Positions 43,108 to 51,789 are shown, counted from the stretch's first letter. The stretch: 64,000 nt of DNA from Nocardia aurea (GCF_003123685.1 NZ_QCYJ01000085.1:310001-374000); one strand, 5' to 3'. Program-made: numbers and translations. The notes: generated by a model not told the origin, from the letters alone.

Positions 43108-43499
43108 CCATCGAACCTGCGGGAAGCGGCGGCGGTACCGGCACGATGGCGAAGCCGAACTCCTCCAGCCTGGCCGATGTCATCGACACCATTCTCGACA
43201 AGGGCCTGGTCATCGACGCGTTCGCCAGAGTGTCGCTGGTCGGCATCGAACTGGTGACCATCGACGCGCGCGTCGTGGTGGCGAGTGTCGACACGTATCT
43301 GCGTTTCGCCGAGGCGGTCAACCGGCTCGAGATATCGAGCAGTGAACCGAAGGGCCTGACCGATATCGTCGGCGGTGTCACCGAAGGCGCGGCGAAACAC
43401 AAGACGAAGGGCGCGCTGGAAGCAGCGGGGGAGAAGGTCGGTGACTTCCTCGGTGACGTGCAGGAAAAGCGCCGGCAATCCAGTCGCGAGGAGCGGTGA
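43104..43499 (+). CDS. gvpA: Gas vesicle structural protein GvpA
   Basis: 131 residues, start coupled by ATGA to the previous gene. The core SSSLADVIDTILDKGLVIDA, FARVSLVGIELVTIDARVVV, ASVDTYLRFAEAVNRL (about 20-75) is the canonical GvpA shell sequence. The C-terminal extension is Lys/Gly-rich like that in Streptomyces. It builds the ribbed gas-filled shell. Only this gene fits the major shell; gvpJ and gvpS are minor paralogues. Confidence 0.93.
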   Translation: MTIEPAGSGGGTGTMAKPNSSSLADVIDTILDKGLVIDAFARVSLVGIELVTIDARVVVASVDTYLRFAEAVNRLEISSSEPKGLTDIVGGVTEGAAKHKTKGALEAAGEKVGDFLGDVQEKRRQSSREER

Positions 43500-44260
43500 T
43501 GGGTACCGACACGACCGGGGTCTACGTCTACGGCATCGTGCCCGCCGACGTCGAGCCCGAGCCGCACGCCATCGGCGTCGGCGAACCGCCCGGGGAAGTC
43601 GCGGTGGTTCGCCACGGCGAGATCGCCGCGCTGATCAGCACGCTCACCTCCGATCGGCCCCTCGGCACACCCGAGGATCTCACCGTTCACGCCGAGTTGC
43701 TCGACGGGTCGGCCACCGTGGCACCGGTGCTGCCCTTGCGGTTCGGCGCGGTCATGACCGATGTCGAGGCGGTGGAGAGCGAGTTGCTGGAGGCGAACGA
43801 GACCGAATTCGAGGCAGCTCTGGCCGAACTCGAGGGTCGCGCGCAATTCGTGATCAGGGGCCGTTATGTCGAGGACACCGTCCTGCGGGAACTGCTCGAC
43901 GAGAACGCCGAGGCGGCTCGACTCCGAGAGGAGATCCGCGACAGATCCGAGGACGCCACCCGCGATTCCCGGATCGCGTTGGGCGAGTTGATCAATCAGG
44001 CGATCGAGGTCAAACGAGCCGAGGACACCCGCAGGACGGTTTCCGAACTCGAGAGGTTCGAGCCGCTGATCAACCACCGCGAACCGAGCAGCGAGGAGGA
44101 CGCCGTCCACATCGCGGTGCTGGTGGAGTTGGCACGGCAACAGGAACTGGAAGACACTCTGCGTCGGCTCGCCGAGGACTGGGACAACCGGGTGGAGTTG
44201 GACCTGCTCGGACCGATGGCGGCTTACGACTTCGTCACCAAGCGGGAACCCGCGGGGTGA
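43499..44260 (+). CDS. gvpF: Gas vesicle protein GvpF
   Basis: 253 residues from the ATG at 43499 with GAGGAG 5 nt upstream (a GTG at 43496 is too close). GvpF/GvpL fold: GVYVYGIVPAD at the start, LPLRFGAVMTD (about 82-92) and EFEAALAELEGRAQFVIRGR. It caps vesicle nucleation and binds GvpA monomers in the family. The end VELDLLGPMAAYDFV is characteristic. Confidence 0.9.
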   Translation: MGTDTTGVYVYGIVPADVEPEPHAIGVGEPPGEVAVVRHGEIAALISTLTSDRPLGTPEDLTVHAELLDGSATVAPVLPLRFGAVMTDVEAVESELLEANETEFEAALAELEGRAQFVIRGRYVEDTVLRELLDENAEAARLREEIRDRSEDATRDSRIALGELINQAIEVKRAEDTRRTVSELERFEPLINHREPSSEEDAVHIAVLVELARQQELEDTLRRLAEDWDNRVELDLLGPMAAYDFVTKREPAG

Positions 44261-44264
44261 GGTC

Positions 44265-44522
44265 ATGGGCCTGCTCTCAGCGATAGTGGGGTTGCCCCTC
44301 GCGCCGGTGCGCGGGGTGATCTGGCTCAGCGAAGTGATCCAGGACCAGGTCGAGCAGCAGATGCATGATCCCGCGGCGCTACGCGGCGAACTCGAGGAGA
44401 TCGATCGCGCTGCCGCGGCCGGGCGCATCTCCGACGCGGAGGCCAGGGATGCCCAGCAGGCGGTCCTGGATCGTATGACCGGAACCGCGGATGACACGAC
44501 CGGGTCCGACCGGAAGGAGTGA
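44265..44522 (+). CDS. gvpG: Gas vesicle protein GvpG
   Basis: 85 residues. MGLLSAIVGLPLAPVRGVIW with GELEEIDRAAAAGRISDAEA is the GvpG pattern (short alpha-helical). An essential accessory protein in known gvp clusters. 4 bp after gvpF. Confidence 0.9.
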   Translation: MGLLSAIVGLPLAPVRGVIWLSEVIQDQVEQQMHDPAALRGELEEIDRAAAAGRISDAEARDAQQAVLDRMTGTADDTTGSDRKE

Positions 44523-44527
44523 CCCGA

Positions 44528-44857
44528 GTGACCAACAAGAGCGCTTCCGACAATGCCGACCTCTCGGGCTCCGAGGCGCAACCCGCCCTGACCGCGTCCC
44601 GAGCCGCCGCGGCGGCGTGCGAACGACTCGAGGAACTGACGTCCAAACCGATGCAGGGCGTGACCTGCATGGAGCCGACTGAGGACGGCTGGCTGGTGGA
44701 GATCGAGGTACTCGAAGACCGCCACATCCCCCCGTCGGCCGACATTCTGGCGCTCTACGAGGTGGAGATCGATCTCGACGGGAATCTGCTGGCCTATCGC
44801 AGGATCAATCGCTACAACCGCAGTAGCACCGACATCGGCGGGAGGGGGCGGCGATGA
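44528..44857 (+). CDS. gvpO: Gas vesicle protein GvpO
   Basis: 109 residues from the GTG at 44528, 8 nt after GGAAGGAG; a GTG at 44519 has no room for the ribosome site. C-terminal domain EDGWLVEIEVLEDRHIPPSA and LYEVEIDLDGNLLAYRRINR is the GvpO signature. Its role in vesicle formation is regulatory or assembly related. Confidence 0.88.
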   Translation: MTNKSASDNADLSGSEAQPALTASRAAAAACERLEELTSKPMQGVTCMEPTEDGWLVEIEVLEDRHIPPSADILALYEVEIDLDGNLLAYRRINRYNRSSTDIGGRGRR

Positions 44858-45240
44858 CGGTGGTGGGAGGCGGATCGTCGTCGCCGCAGCCCTACGGCGG
44901 GGGGCATCAGTCGACGAATCTCGCCGATATCCTGGAGCGAGTTCTCGACAAGGGGTTGGTGATCGCGGGCGACATCCAGGTCAACCTGCTCGACATCGAA
45001 CTGCTCACCATCAAACTGCGATTGGTGATCGCCTCGTTGGAGACGGCGAAGTCGGTAGGCATCGACTGGTGGGAGACCGATCCCTGGCTCAACAGCAACG
45101 CCCGCATGCTGGAGAAGCAGGATCGGGATCTCGAACTGGAGAATCGGGAACTGCGCGACCGGATCGCCCGACTGGAAGCGGCGAACGAACACAGCCGACT
45201 CATCGAACGCGGTCACGAACGCGAGGAGGAACGGTCGTGA
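44854..45240 (+). CDS. gvpJ: Gas vesicle protein GvpJ
   Basis: 128 residues, ATGA-coupled to gvpO. GvpA-like core (NLADILERVLDKGLVIAGDI, QVNLLDIELLTIKLRLVIAS) ends in GIDWWETDPWLN, then a coiled coil (EKQDRDLELENRELRDRIAR). Minor shell or nucleation component. Confidence 0.88.
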   Translation: MTVVGGGSSSPQPYGGGHQSTNLADILERVLDKGLVIAGDIQVNLLDIELLTIKLRLVIASLETAKSVGIDWWETDPWLNSNARMLEKQDRDLELENRELRDRIARLEAANEHSRLIERGHEREEERS

Positions 45241-46034
45241 CCGGCGGTCTCGGGGTCTGGCTCTACGCGGTCACATCCAGCCGTGATGCCGGGCGGGAAC
45301 TACCCGGCGGATTGACCGGCGTCGCGGGCGAGCCGGTGCGGACGGTGGTCTCCGACGACCTGATCGCAGTCGTCGGCTCGGTGCCGCTCGAGGTTTTCGG
45401 CGAGCAACCGCTGCGCGGGCACTTGGAGGATCTCGACTGGCTGGAGACCACTGCCCGGGCACACGACGCGGTCGTCTCCGCCCTGGTTCGGCGCGGTCCC
45501 GCCGTTCCGTTACGACTGGCCACCGTCTTCCACGACGAAGACCGGCTGCGCGAATCACTCGCGGAGCGCCGCGCGGACTTCGGTTCCGCCTTGGCCCTGG
45601 TCAGCGGTCGCACCGAGTGGGGAGTCAAGGCCTACGGCGACCGCGCCGCGCTGACAGCCGCCGTGACCGAGGCCAGAACCGCGAGAACGGGTGGTGGTAC
45701 CGGAGCCGGTGCCGCGTACCTGGCTCGCCGTCGCGCGCAACTGTCCGCGCAGGAGACGATCGAACGCGACGCCGCCGAACGGGCCGAACAGATCCATACG
45801 AGGTTGGTGCGGCATGCGGCGGCGGGCCGACGCCAAGCGCTGACCGATCCCGCTGTGAGCGGCCGTCGGGACTGGATGGTGCTCAACGGGACCTACCTCG
45901 TCGATGATTCGAGCACCGAGGACTTCGCCGAGACGGTGAGCGGCCTCGGCGTCGAATTCCCTGGCATCAGACTGGAACTCACCGGGCCGTGGCCGCCGTA
46001 CTCGTTCGCGGGCACCGAACGAGACCCGCCGTGA
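45237..46034 (+). CDS. gvpL: Gas vesicle protein GvpL (second GvpF/GvpL)
   Basis: 265 residues from the GTG at 45237, GTGA overlap with gvpJ. VWLYAVTSSRD start and PLRLATVFHDEDRLRESL match the GvpF/L family; C-terminal LTGPWPPYSFAGTE is diagnostic. It differs clearly from GvpF, so the cluster has both. Confidence 0.87.
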   Translation: MTGGLGVWLYAVTSSRDAGRELPGGLTGVAGEPVRTVVSDDLIAVVGSVPLEVFGEQPLRGHLEDLDWLETTARAHDAVVSALVRRGPAVPLRLATVFHDEDRLRESLAERRADFGSALALVSGRTEWGVKAYGDRAALTAAVTEARTARTGGGTGAGAAYLARRRAQLSAQETIERDAAERAEQIHTRLVRHAAAGRRQALTDPAVSGRRDWMVLNGTYLVDDSSTEDFAETVSGLGVEFPGIRLELTGPWPPYSFAGTERDPP

Positions 46035-46252
46035 CCCGGCCCGACCCGACGACCGACGGCGAGCGTCGCGTCGCTCTGGTCGACCTGCTCGACCGCGTGC
46101 TCGCCGGGGGTGTGGTGATCTCCGGCGACATCAAACTGGCCATCGCCGACGTCGACCTGGTCCAGATCTCGTTGCGCGCCCTCATCTCCTCCATCAGCAC
46201 ACTGTCGACGCCCTCGTGCGCCGTGGAGTCGAATCGGCGCGGCGATGACTGA
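46031..46252 (+). CDS. gvpS: Gas vesicle protein GvpS (GvpA paralogue)
   Basis: 73 residues from the GTG at 46031, GTGA overlap with gvpL. ALVDLLDRVLAGGVVISGDI and KLAIADVDLVQISLRALISS form a GvpA-type core without long tails. Minor shell component by position. Confidence 0.82.
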   Translation: MTRPDPTTDGERRVALVDLLDRVLAGGVVISGDIKLAIADVDLVQISLRALISSISTLSTPSCAVESNRRGDD

Positions 46253-46550
46253 ATTCGGCGGCATCCCGCCGCGTATCGACACCGATCCGGAATCCGTCGA
46301 ACGCGGGTTGGTCACGCTCGTCCTCACCCTGGTGGAACTGCTGCGCCAGCTGATGGAGCGTCAAGCGTTACGACGCGTCGACGCGGGTGACCTGACAGAC
46401 ACCCAGATCGAACGGGTCGGCACCACGCTGATGCTGCTCGAACAGCGCATGGACGAACTACGCGACCACTTCGGGCTCACTCCGCAAGACCTCAATATCG
46501 ACCTCGGGCCGCTCGGGACGCTGCTCCCGCGTGACCCCATCGACCCGTGA
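46245..46550 (+). CDS. gvpK: Gas vesicle protein GvpK
   Basis: 101 residues, starts 8 bp inside the end of gvpS. RIDTDPESVERGLVTLVLTL, VELLRQLMERQALRRVDAGD and QDLNIDLGPLGTLLP are GvpK hallmarks. Last gene of the operon. No gvpN ATPase in the cluster. Confidence 0.9.
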   Translation: MTEFGGIPPRIDTDPESVERGLVTLVLTLVELLRQLMERQALRRVDAGDLTDTQIERVGTTLMLLEQRMDELRDHFGLTPQDLNIDLGPLGTLLPRDPIDP

Positions 46551-46569
46551 GGCACGTGAACTCGGGACA

Positions 46570-46959
46570 CTAGGCCGAGGTCGGGGCTGATTCGCCGAGC
46601 TGTTCGGCTTCGCGGGCGTAGTCGTCGAGCAGGGAGCAGACCGCGCTCCGGGAATCGGCACCGATACCGGCTGCCATGAGCAGCGGCACGAGTGCGCGAC
46701 GGGATTGCCGGTAGCACCGACGGTTGTACTGCTGGTCGACGCCGTGGGCGATGTTGTCGAAAGCGAGCGCGGCGTTCTGTACCGCGTTGAGCAGATCGTG
46801 TTCGGTGGCCGCGTCGAGGTGCTCGGTCGGGCCGAGTGCGACGCCGAGTTGCGCCGCGCGCGACACCGCCATCCGGGTGACCATTCGGTGGTGGTGGTCG
46901 GCAGCGGGGCCGGTGGTATCGGCGTGGATCGTCTCGTCGGAGCGAATGGTGGCGGTCAT
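46570..46959 (-). CDS. Hypothetical alpha-helical protein
   Basis: 129 residues from the ATG at 46959 (GAGGA upstream). Helical, with SRAAQLGVALGPTEHLDAAT and SRRALVPLLMAAGIGADSRS; no known family. Upstream in the same frame is the promoter at 47035-47060, which confirms this start over 47097. It converges with gvpK (19-bp gap). Confidence 0.65.
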   Translation of the reverse strand: MTATIRSDETIHADTTGPAADHHHRMVTRMAVSRAAQLGVALGPTEHLDAATEHDLLNAVQNAALAFDNIAHGVDQQYNRRCYRQSRRALVPLLMAAGIGADSRSAVCSLLDDYAREAEQLGESAPTSA

Positions 46960-47034
46960 GGCGTCCTCGAATACAACGGAGCTGACAGGCGGCAGAACCG
47001 TGGGCCGCGCGGCCACGGTATCGGCGCCGTCGGC

Positions 47035-47060
47035 ATACCCTGCCCCGGAGATTCGAAACC
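47035..47060 (-). promoter_or_regulatory. SigB/SigF-type promoter, perfect match
   Basis: GGTTT (47056-47060)-N15-GGGTAT (47035-47040) on the minus strand. Transcribes the helical protein gene 46570-46959 with a leader of about 70 nt. Confidence 0.8.
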
Positions 47061-47148
47061 GAACAGAGCCGAGCATCCGGCAGCCGATGCCGGACACGAC
47101 CGATATCCGCTGCGCTGGAATGGATCTCGGGTCTCGTCGGGTGCACGC

Positions 47149-48708
47149 CTAGCGAGCCGGCGGCGACGTCTCGGCCATCGATGGGCTTTCGGGACGTGAC
47201 AGTGCGCTGTCCGGAGAGGCGGTACCCGCCCGCGACGACCGGTCGGAGTGCACCACGGGTTCGATGACCCACCAGGCGATGGCCGTCCATATCGAGGACA
47301 GCAGGACCGCGCCGACGATGTCGGTCGGATAATGCGCACCCGCGTAGAGACGCTGCCCCGCCACCAGGACGGGAATCATCATCACCGCGACGGCGACGAT
47401 CCGGTAGGGCCATCGTCGGGTGGTCGCCCAGATGAGTGCGGCGGTGCAGGCGTAGAGCGTCAGGGAGGCGGCGACGTGCCCGGAAGGGAAACTGGAGGTG
47501 GGGGGAAGATCGGGGTTGAGGTGCGGGACCTGTGGTCGGGAGCGGTCGACGATCGCCGTGGTGGTCAGGAATACGGTGATCTCACCGACCAGTGCGACAC
47601 CCAGGAACAGCACCGGTCGCAGGCTGCGGAGAACGGCCACCGCCAAGACGGCGACGACGAGGGCGGCGACGATGATCGCGGTGGTGTTGCCGATTTCGCC
47701 GAACACGTCCAGAACGGAAGTGAATGCGGGGGTGCGGTTTTCGGCCAGGGTCGCCACCACGGTGTGGTCCCACCGCAGCGCGGGGGTGTCGCCCTGCGGG
47801 CCGCGCACCAGCATGCCGAGACCGATGAGCGCTCCGACGAGCATGACCCAGGCGACCGCGAGTTCACCCACCTTGCGCCACGGGTGGGCGGCCAGGGGTG
47901 GATGCCGATCCGGGACCGGACGAAGGTCGTCTCGATCGACGGGCGGCACGTCACCCGGGAGTGGACCGGCGCCTTCGATGTGGGAGTCACCACGCCATCG
48001 GTGGAACGCGATCGTGGCCAGCACCAGCCACAGCGTTCCGAGTAGCCAACCGGCGAGGACATCGGTGAGGTAGTGCACGCCGAGCGCGATCCGACTGAGC
48101 CCAACGGCGGTCACGATCACGACCGCGAACCCGACCGTGACACGGCGGGTGTTCGTTCGCAGGGCGGGTGCGAAAACCAGCAGGACGATGCCGTAACACA
48201 CCAGGGAACTCATGGCATGCCCGCTGGGAAAGCTCCAGCCGTCCGTGCGGTAGACGGGTGTCTGCACCACCGGACGCAGCCGCGCGACGAGCTCTTTGAC
48301 GACCGGGTTGAGTATCAGCCCGCCCGTCGCCGTGAGCACGACGTAGGCGGCGAGGCGTGGTTGACGGCGCAGCAGCAGCCAGAGTGTGCTGACGGCGAGC
48401 ACCAGGATCAGCGTGGCTGTCGCTCCGAGATCGGTGACGCCGGACACGATCTCACGGAGAATGGTGTTGCGCGCGACCATCGCGACCACCGTGTCGGTCA
48501 CCGCCTGATCCGCGGTCAACAGCGGCTCCCAGCGTGCCTTGACGAGTGCTGTCAGCGCGCCGAATCCGATTCCGATGGCCGCGACACCCGCGAGGGCGAC
48601 GCCGCCGCGGGCCACGAACCTTTCGGCGGCGGCGACCTCGCTCGGGTGCTCGGCACGGGGGCGGTCGGCGTCGATCACGACATTCGGATCCTGCCGGTCG
48701 ACAGACAA
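47149..48708 (-). CDS. Tandem PAP2-domain membrane phosphatase
   Basis: 519 residues from the TTG at 48708, 7 nt after AGGAGG; an ATG at 48828 is an alternative with no such site. Two complete PAP2 domains: KELVARLRP, SFPSGHAMSS, SRIALGVHYLTDVLAG in the first half; DRSRPQVPHL, SSFPSGHVAASL, GQRLYAGAHYPTDIVG in the second. Both contain the full K/R-RP...PSGH...R-H-D catalytic set. Hydrolyses lipid phosphates or diphosphates at the outer membrane face. Duplication of the domain within one chain is unusual. A GGGTAT at 48734-48739 lies upstream, but without a matching -35. Confidence 0.87.
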   Translation of the reverse strand: MSVDRQDPNVVIDADRPRAEHPSEVAAAERFVARGGVALAGVAAIGIGFGALTALVKARWEPLLTADQAVTDTVVAMVARNTILREIVSGVTDLGATATLILVLAVSTLWLLLRRQPRLAAYVVLTATGGLILNPVVKELVARLRPVVQTPVYRTDGWSFPSGHAMSSLVCYGIVLLVFAPALRTNTRRVTVGFAVVIVTAVGLSRIALGVHYLTDVLAGWLLGTLWLVLATIAFHRWRGDSHIEGAGPLPGDVPPVDRDDLRPVPDRHPPLAAHPWRKVGELAVAWVMLVGALIGLGMLVRGPQGDTPALRWDHTVVATLAENRTPAFTSVLDVFGEIGNTTAIIVAALVVAVLAVAVLRSLRPVLFLGVALVGEITVFLTTTAIVDRSRPQVPHLNPDLPPTSSFPSGHVAASLTLYACTAALIWATTRRWPYRIVAVAVMMIPVLVAGQRLYAGAHYPTDIVGAVLLSSIWTAIAWWVIEPVVHSDRSSRAGTASPDSALSRPESPSMAETSPPAR

Positions 48709-48739
48709 AGGCAATACCTCCTGCGTTCGCGTGATACCC

Positions 48740-49112
48740 GCCGCGCGGCCGAGACCGCGACGAATCACCGGAGAACCGGGGCCGGATATCGTTCCTCGTC
48801 CGCGATTGCCCACTATGAGCGGGCGCAATCAATCGAGGCGTACGGCCCGTGCGAAGCTGTACATCCGGGCGCCGTCGCGCGTCCGCGGAATTCCCGATCG
48901 CGGTCAGGCGATGAGCGCGGTACCGGGATCCTCACCATCGCACTGGTTTTCGGTCTGCGCCGTCGGTGGCAGATTCGGCGACGGTCCGGCGGCTGTTGCT
49001 CCGTGGATCGGCCTGCGCGCGTGGTTGTTTCGGATCCCGGTGTGCTACTCGAGCGAGTGCGCTACCCGATCGGTCGCGACTCGATCACGAAACAGTCGGT
49101 GCGAACCGCGCT
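48740..49112. other. Intergenic region, nothing recognised
   Basis: About 370 bp between the PAP2 gene and the promoter at 49113. Both strands are open but without codon bias or a ribosome-binding site. Confidence 0.5.
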
Positions 49113-49137
49113 GGTTCGGGCGGCAGGGAGGGGGTAG
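49113..49137 (+). promoter_or_regulatory. SigB/SigF-type promoter GGTTC-N14-GGGTAG
   Basis: GGTTC (49113-49117), N14, GGGTAG (49132-49137). It lies 41 bp before the start at 49178. Confidence 0.65.
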
Positions 49138-49177
49138 TCGCCCGGCGAAGTCCCCACGACAGGAAGGGAGACCCCCG

Positions 49178-49420
49178 ATGACCGACGATCAAGCCATGGA
49201 TCCCGACCCGGCCCGCACGCCGGACCTGGAACGCGGTGGCGGCGTGCCACCGGGCGCGACACCTCCCGATACGCCGCAGACCAGCGGTTTGTCCGCACCG
49301 GAGCCGCGGACGAGCAATCGATTCCCGCCGACCGGAATCATCGCCACCCTGCTGGCGCTCGCACTCGTGGCGCTGTTCGCCGTCATCGCGATCGGGTTGA
49401 TCGTGATGATCGTCGACTGA
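49178..49420 (+). CDS. Small membrane protein, DUF6480-like
   Basis: 80 residues with AGGAAGGGAG upstream of the ATG. Hydrophilic N-terminal half with DPDPARTPDLERGGGVPPGA (typical of the actinobacterial DUF6480 family), then a single transmembrane helix of about 24 residues near the C-terminus. Transcribed from the stress promoter at 49113. Ends 34 bp before the converging sigma gene. Confidence 0.72.
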   Translation: MTDDQAMDPDPARTPDLERGGGVPPGATPPDTPQTSGLSAPEPRTSNRFPPTGIIATLLALALVALFAVIAIGLIVMIVD

Positions 49421-49453
49421 TGATCGAGCGGGAGCCGAACCGGATGACGCCGA

Positions 49454-50269
49454 TCATTCGCGTTCGGCTTGACGTCGAAGCTGGTCAAGCGTCCGGGACA
49501 GGACGCGAGAGATGTGCATCTGGGAGACGTCGAGTTCGTCGGCGATCTGGCTCTGGGTGCGATCGTCGAAGAAACGCAGGTGCAGAACTCGGGCTTCGAA
49601 GGCAGGCAGTCGGGCGAGTAGCGGAGCGATCGCGAGCGCCTCGTCGGTGATGTCGTAGGCGGGCTCTATGCGGCCGAGTCCGGCGAGATGACGGGTCGCG
49701 CGCTGATCGTCGCTGTTCTCGCTCAGCGGGTCGATCGAGTCGGTGCGATAGCCGTTGTCGGCGATCAGAGCCTGGGTGACCTCGTTGAGGTCCACACCCA
49801 GCTCGGTGGCGATATCCATGGCCGTGGGCGCCCGGCCGAGGTCTTGATACAGCCGGTTGACGGTGGGACCGATGCTCTGCTGGAGTTCCTTGATCCGGCG
49901 CGGGACCCGCACCGCCCAGGTGTGGTCGCGGAAATGGCGCCGGATCTCGCCCATGATGGTCGGAATCGCGAAAGCCAGGAATGACGAGCCCTTGTCGGCG
50001 TCGAATCTGTCGATCGCCAGAACCAGTCCGAGAGAGGCGATCTGGTAGAGGTCGTCGTGGCGTTCGCCGCGTCCGGTGAAGCGGCGGGCGATGTGATCGG
50101 CCAGCGGCAGGCATCGTCGCACGATGTCCTCACGCATCCGGATCCGATCGGGGGACCGCGGTTCGAGCGCCGTCAAGAGTTGGAAGAGATCTTCGATGCC
50201 GTCATACGAGTCGGCATGCTGTCCGCGACGTCGTGGATCGGCATCGGTGTGCGAGTATCGGCTGGTCAT
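49454..50269 (-). CDS. SigB/SigF-type general stress sigma factor
   Basis: 271 residues from the ATG at 50269 (GAGGTT upstream). Region 2 RRCLPLADHIARRFTGRGER, HDDLYQIASLGLVLAIDRFD with FLAFAIPTIMGEIRRHFRDH; region 3 HTWAVRVPRRIKELQQSI; region 4 DRTQSQIADELDVSQMHISR VLSRTLDQLRR. This is the SigB/SigF/SigG group. Members recognise GTTT-N15-GGGTA promoters, which abound in this window. No anti-sigma or antagonist gene is next to it. N-terminal 45 residues are variable. Confidence 0.92.
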   Translation of the reverse strand: MTSRYSHTDADPRRRGQHADSYDGIEDLFQLLTALEPRSPDRIRMREDIVRRCLPLADHIARRFTGRGERHDDLYQIASLGLVLAIDRFDADKGSSFLAFAIPTIMGEIRRHFRDHTWAVRVPRRIKELQQSIGPTVNRLYQDLGRAPTAMDIATELGVDLNEVTQALIADNGYRTDSIDPLSENSDDQRATRHLAGLGRIEPAYDITDEALAIAPLLARLPAFEARVLHLRFFDDRTQSQIADELDVSQMHISRVLSRTLDQLRRQAERE

Positions 50270-50428
50270 AGCAACCTCGGACGGCCCATGTGGGGAGCAG
50301 ACACGGAACGGGCTCTTGTGACTGAACCGGCTCCGTGCGCGAGCCGTCATACCAGTCTTGCACACTTGCGAACGACGGGGCCGGGACGAAGCAGGATCTC
50401 GCCGCGATCCCGGCGGCCTCGTCTCGCG

Positions 50429-51106
50429 TCAGTTCTGCTCCCCGCGGCCTTCCCTGCTGCCTTCGTAGGCGAACTCGCGAAGACGACTGACGACTCCGGG
50501 TTCGAGCGCGATATCGCCCGGATGGTTGAGTATCGGGTCGAAGAAGTCGGTCCGGTGTTCATGGGCATCGGCGTGGTGCAACGTCAGCTCACCCACCCGT
50601 CGCGGTGCCGCGCCCAGACCGCTCGCGGTGATCTCGAATCGCACATCGTGGTCACGCAGATGCTCGCTCATGGCCTGCAACGAGGCGGAGCCGGGCTGCG
50701 GTACGGCGGGTTCGGCGAACAGCCAGGTCAGCCCGGCGTCGCCGAAGCGGTAGGGGAGCAGACTGCCGTAACGGGCGCTGGACCAGCCGCGGGCGGCGGT
50801 GATCACGAACCGCCCGACCGTACCGGTCCCCGTGGTCGCGAGCGCGAAATCCCAGGGGTTCTCGTCGCGATCCAGCACACGGAAGGCGAGGCCCATCACA
50901 TCGGGGACGGCTCCCGGCGTTCCGATTCCTTTGGAGAGCCTGGCGATGACCGCGCGTTCTCCTGTCCCGAACCAGGGCTCGAATTCGGTGTCGGCGTGGA
51001 AACGCCCGGCCAGTTTGATGCCCCGAGGGTGGAAGACACGCGCGTGGCGAACCCGCGCGCCTGCGTCGAACACGGATTTCACGACGGTGGAGGTGAGATC
51101 GGTCAA
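50429..51106 (-). CDS. Catalase-superfamily-like protein
   Basis: 225 residues. HARVFHPRGIKLAGRFHADT (about 21-40), ERAVIARLSKGIGTPGAVPD (about 49-68) and VMGLAFRVLDRDENPWDFAL (about 69-88) follow the order of catalase motifs (H-x-G-x-G-F; RFS-x-G; DVRGFA-x-KF-x-T-x-x-G-x-WDL). It is half the length of a catalase, and the heme-ligand Tyr region is absent, so true catalase activity is doubtful. Possibly a heme- or lipid-binding relative. Fits the stress island. Confidence 0.6.
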   Translation of the reverse strand: MTDLTSTVVKSVFDAGARVRHARVFHPRGIKLAGRFHADTEFEPWFGTGERAVIARLSKGIGTPGAVPDVMGLAFRVLDRDENPWDFALATTGTGTVGRFVITAARGWSSARYGSLLPYRFGDAGLTWLFAEPAVPQPGSASLQAMSEHLRDHDVRFEITASGLGAAPRRVGELTLHHADAHEHRTDFFDPILNHPGDIALEPGVVSRLREFAYEGSREGRGEQN

Positions 51107-51385
51107 GGTCTGCTCCTTCGGCGTGATCGAGGTAGGTTCTCGGCCCGTTCACGCGGACGTGCCGAGGCGGCGATCGGTCATTCCCGGCCCGCGACAAGCT
51201 CCCGCCGGGTTCGTCGAGCCAGGCAGGACGCCACCCTGGTGGTCATGGTGAGTCCCGCGGATCCGGTCGTTCTGCTGGAGGGCACAAAACCGTTCCATGT
51301 CGGCTGCCTACCCGTCGATGACGAGGCGAAACCGAGCGTGCCCGGCAGTGGGGCCGACTATCGGTGAAGAGGGCGATCACGGCCT
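51107..51385. other. Intergenic, no gene recognised
   Basis: Between catalase-like gene and the promoter at 51386. Nothing recognised. Confidence 0.5.
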
Positions 51386-51410
51386 GGTTCGAACCGGACG
51401 AGGCGGGTAG
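51386..51410 (+). promoter_or_regulatory. SigB/SigF-type promoter GGTTC-N14-GGGTAG
   Basis: GGTTC (51386-51390), N14, GGGTAG (51405-51410). The ATG of the ANTAR gene is at 51420, so the transcript would be almost leaderless. Confidence 0.65.
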
Positions 51411-51419
51411 CTGCACACC

Positions 51420-51701
51420 ATGCAGAAGAAGGCAGCGGTCGATGACGCAGTGGTCGCCGCCGCGCGCGAGACCATAGAGCAGGCCAAAGGTGTGGTGATG
51501 CTGGTGTACAGCGTGGACGCCGAGCAGGCATTCGCGATTCTGCGCGCGGCCTCCCAGGACACCAATGTGAAGGTTCGCGAGATCGCCACCGAGGTCGTCG
51601 CGGAACTTCCCGATCTCGGCATCACACCGGACCTGGAGTCCGTTCGAGAAGCATTGGAGGACTTACTGTTCGGCACGCGGGCGGACACACCGCGGAAGTG
51701 A
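51420..51701 (+). CDS. ANTAR-only protein (copy 1)
   Basis: 93 residues, almost entirely ANTAR: VVAAARETIEQAKGVVMLVY and SVDAEQAFAILRAASQDTNV at 11-50. No receiver or PAS domain. Binds RNA hairpins in the family. Very similar to 57610-57909 (copy 2) and to the ANTAR half of 27522-28256. Followed by a strong terminator at 51725. Confidence 0.85.
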   Translation: MQKKAAVDDAVVAAARETIEQAKGVVMLVYSVDAEQAFAILRAASQDTNVKVREIATEVVAELPDLGITPDLESVREALEDLLFGTRADTPRK

Positions 51702-51724
51702 GGCGCGGACCCGGCGGCATCGAC

Positions 51725-51759
51725 CACGAAGGCGCGGCCGGGTGGGCCGCGCCTTCGTG
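51725..51759. terminator. Very strong terminator hairpin
   Basis: CACGAAGGCGCGGCC (51725-51739) and its exact complement (51745-51759), a 15-bp perfect stem with a 5-nt loop. Between two converging genes (ANTAR and the small gene at 51790); can work both ways. Confidence 0.85.
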
Positions 51760-51789
51760 AGTGGTCCGATCGATGAAAAGGGCTATCGG

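Noticed and set aside
48734..48739. GGGTAT upstream of the tandem PAP2 gene
   Set aside because: Nearest -35-like sequence is only 12 bp away; spacing does not fit.
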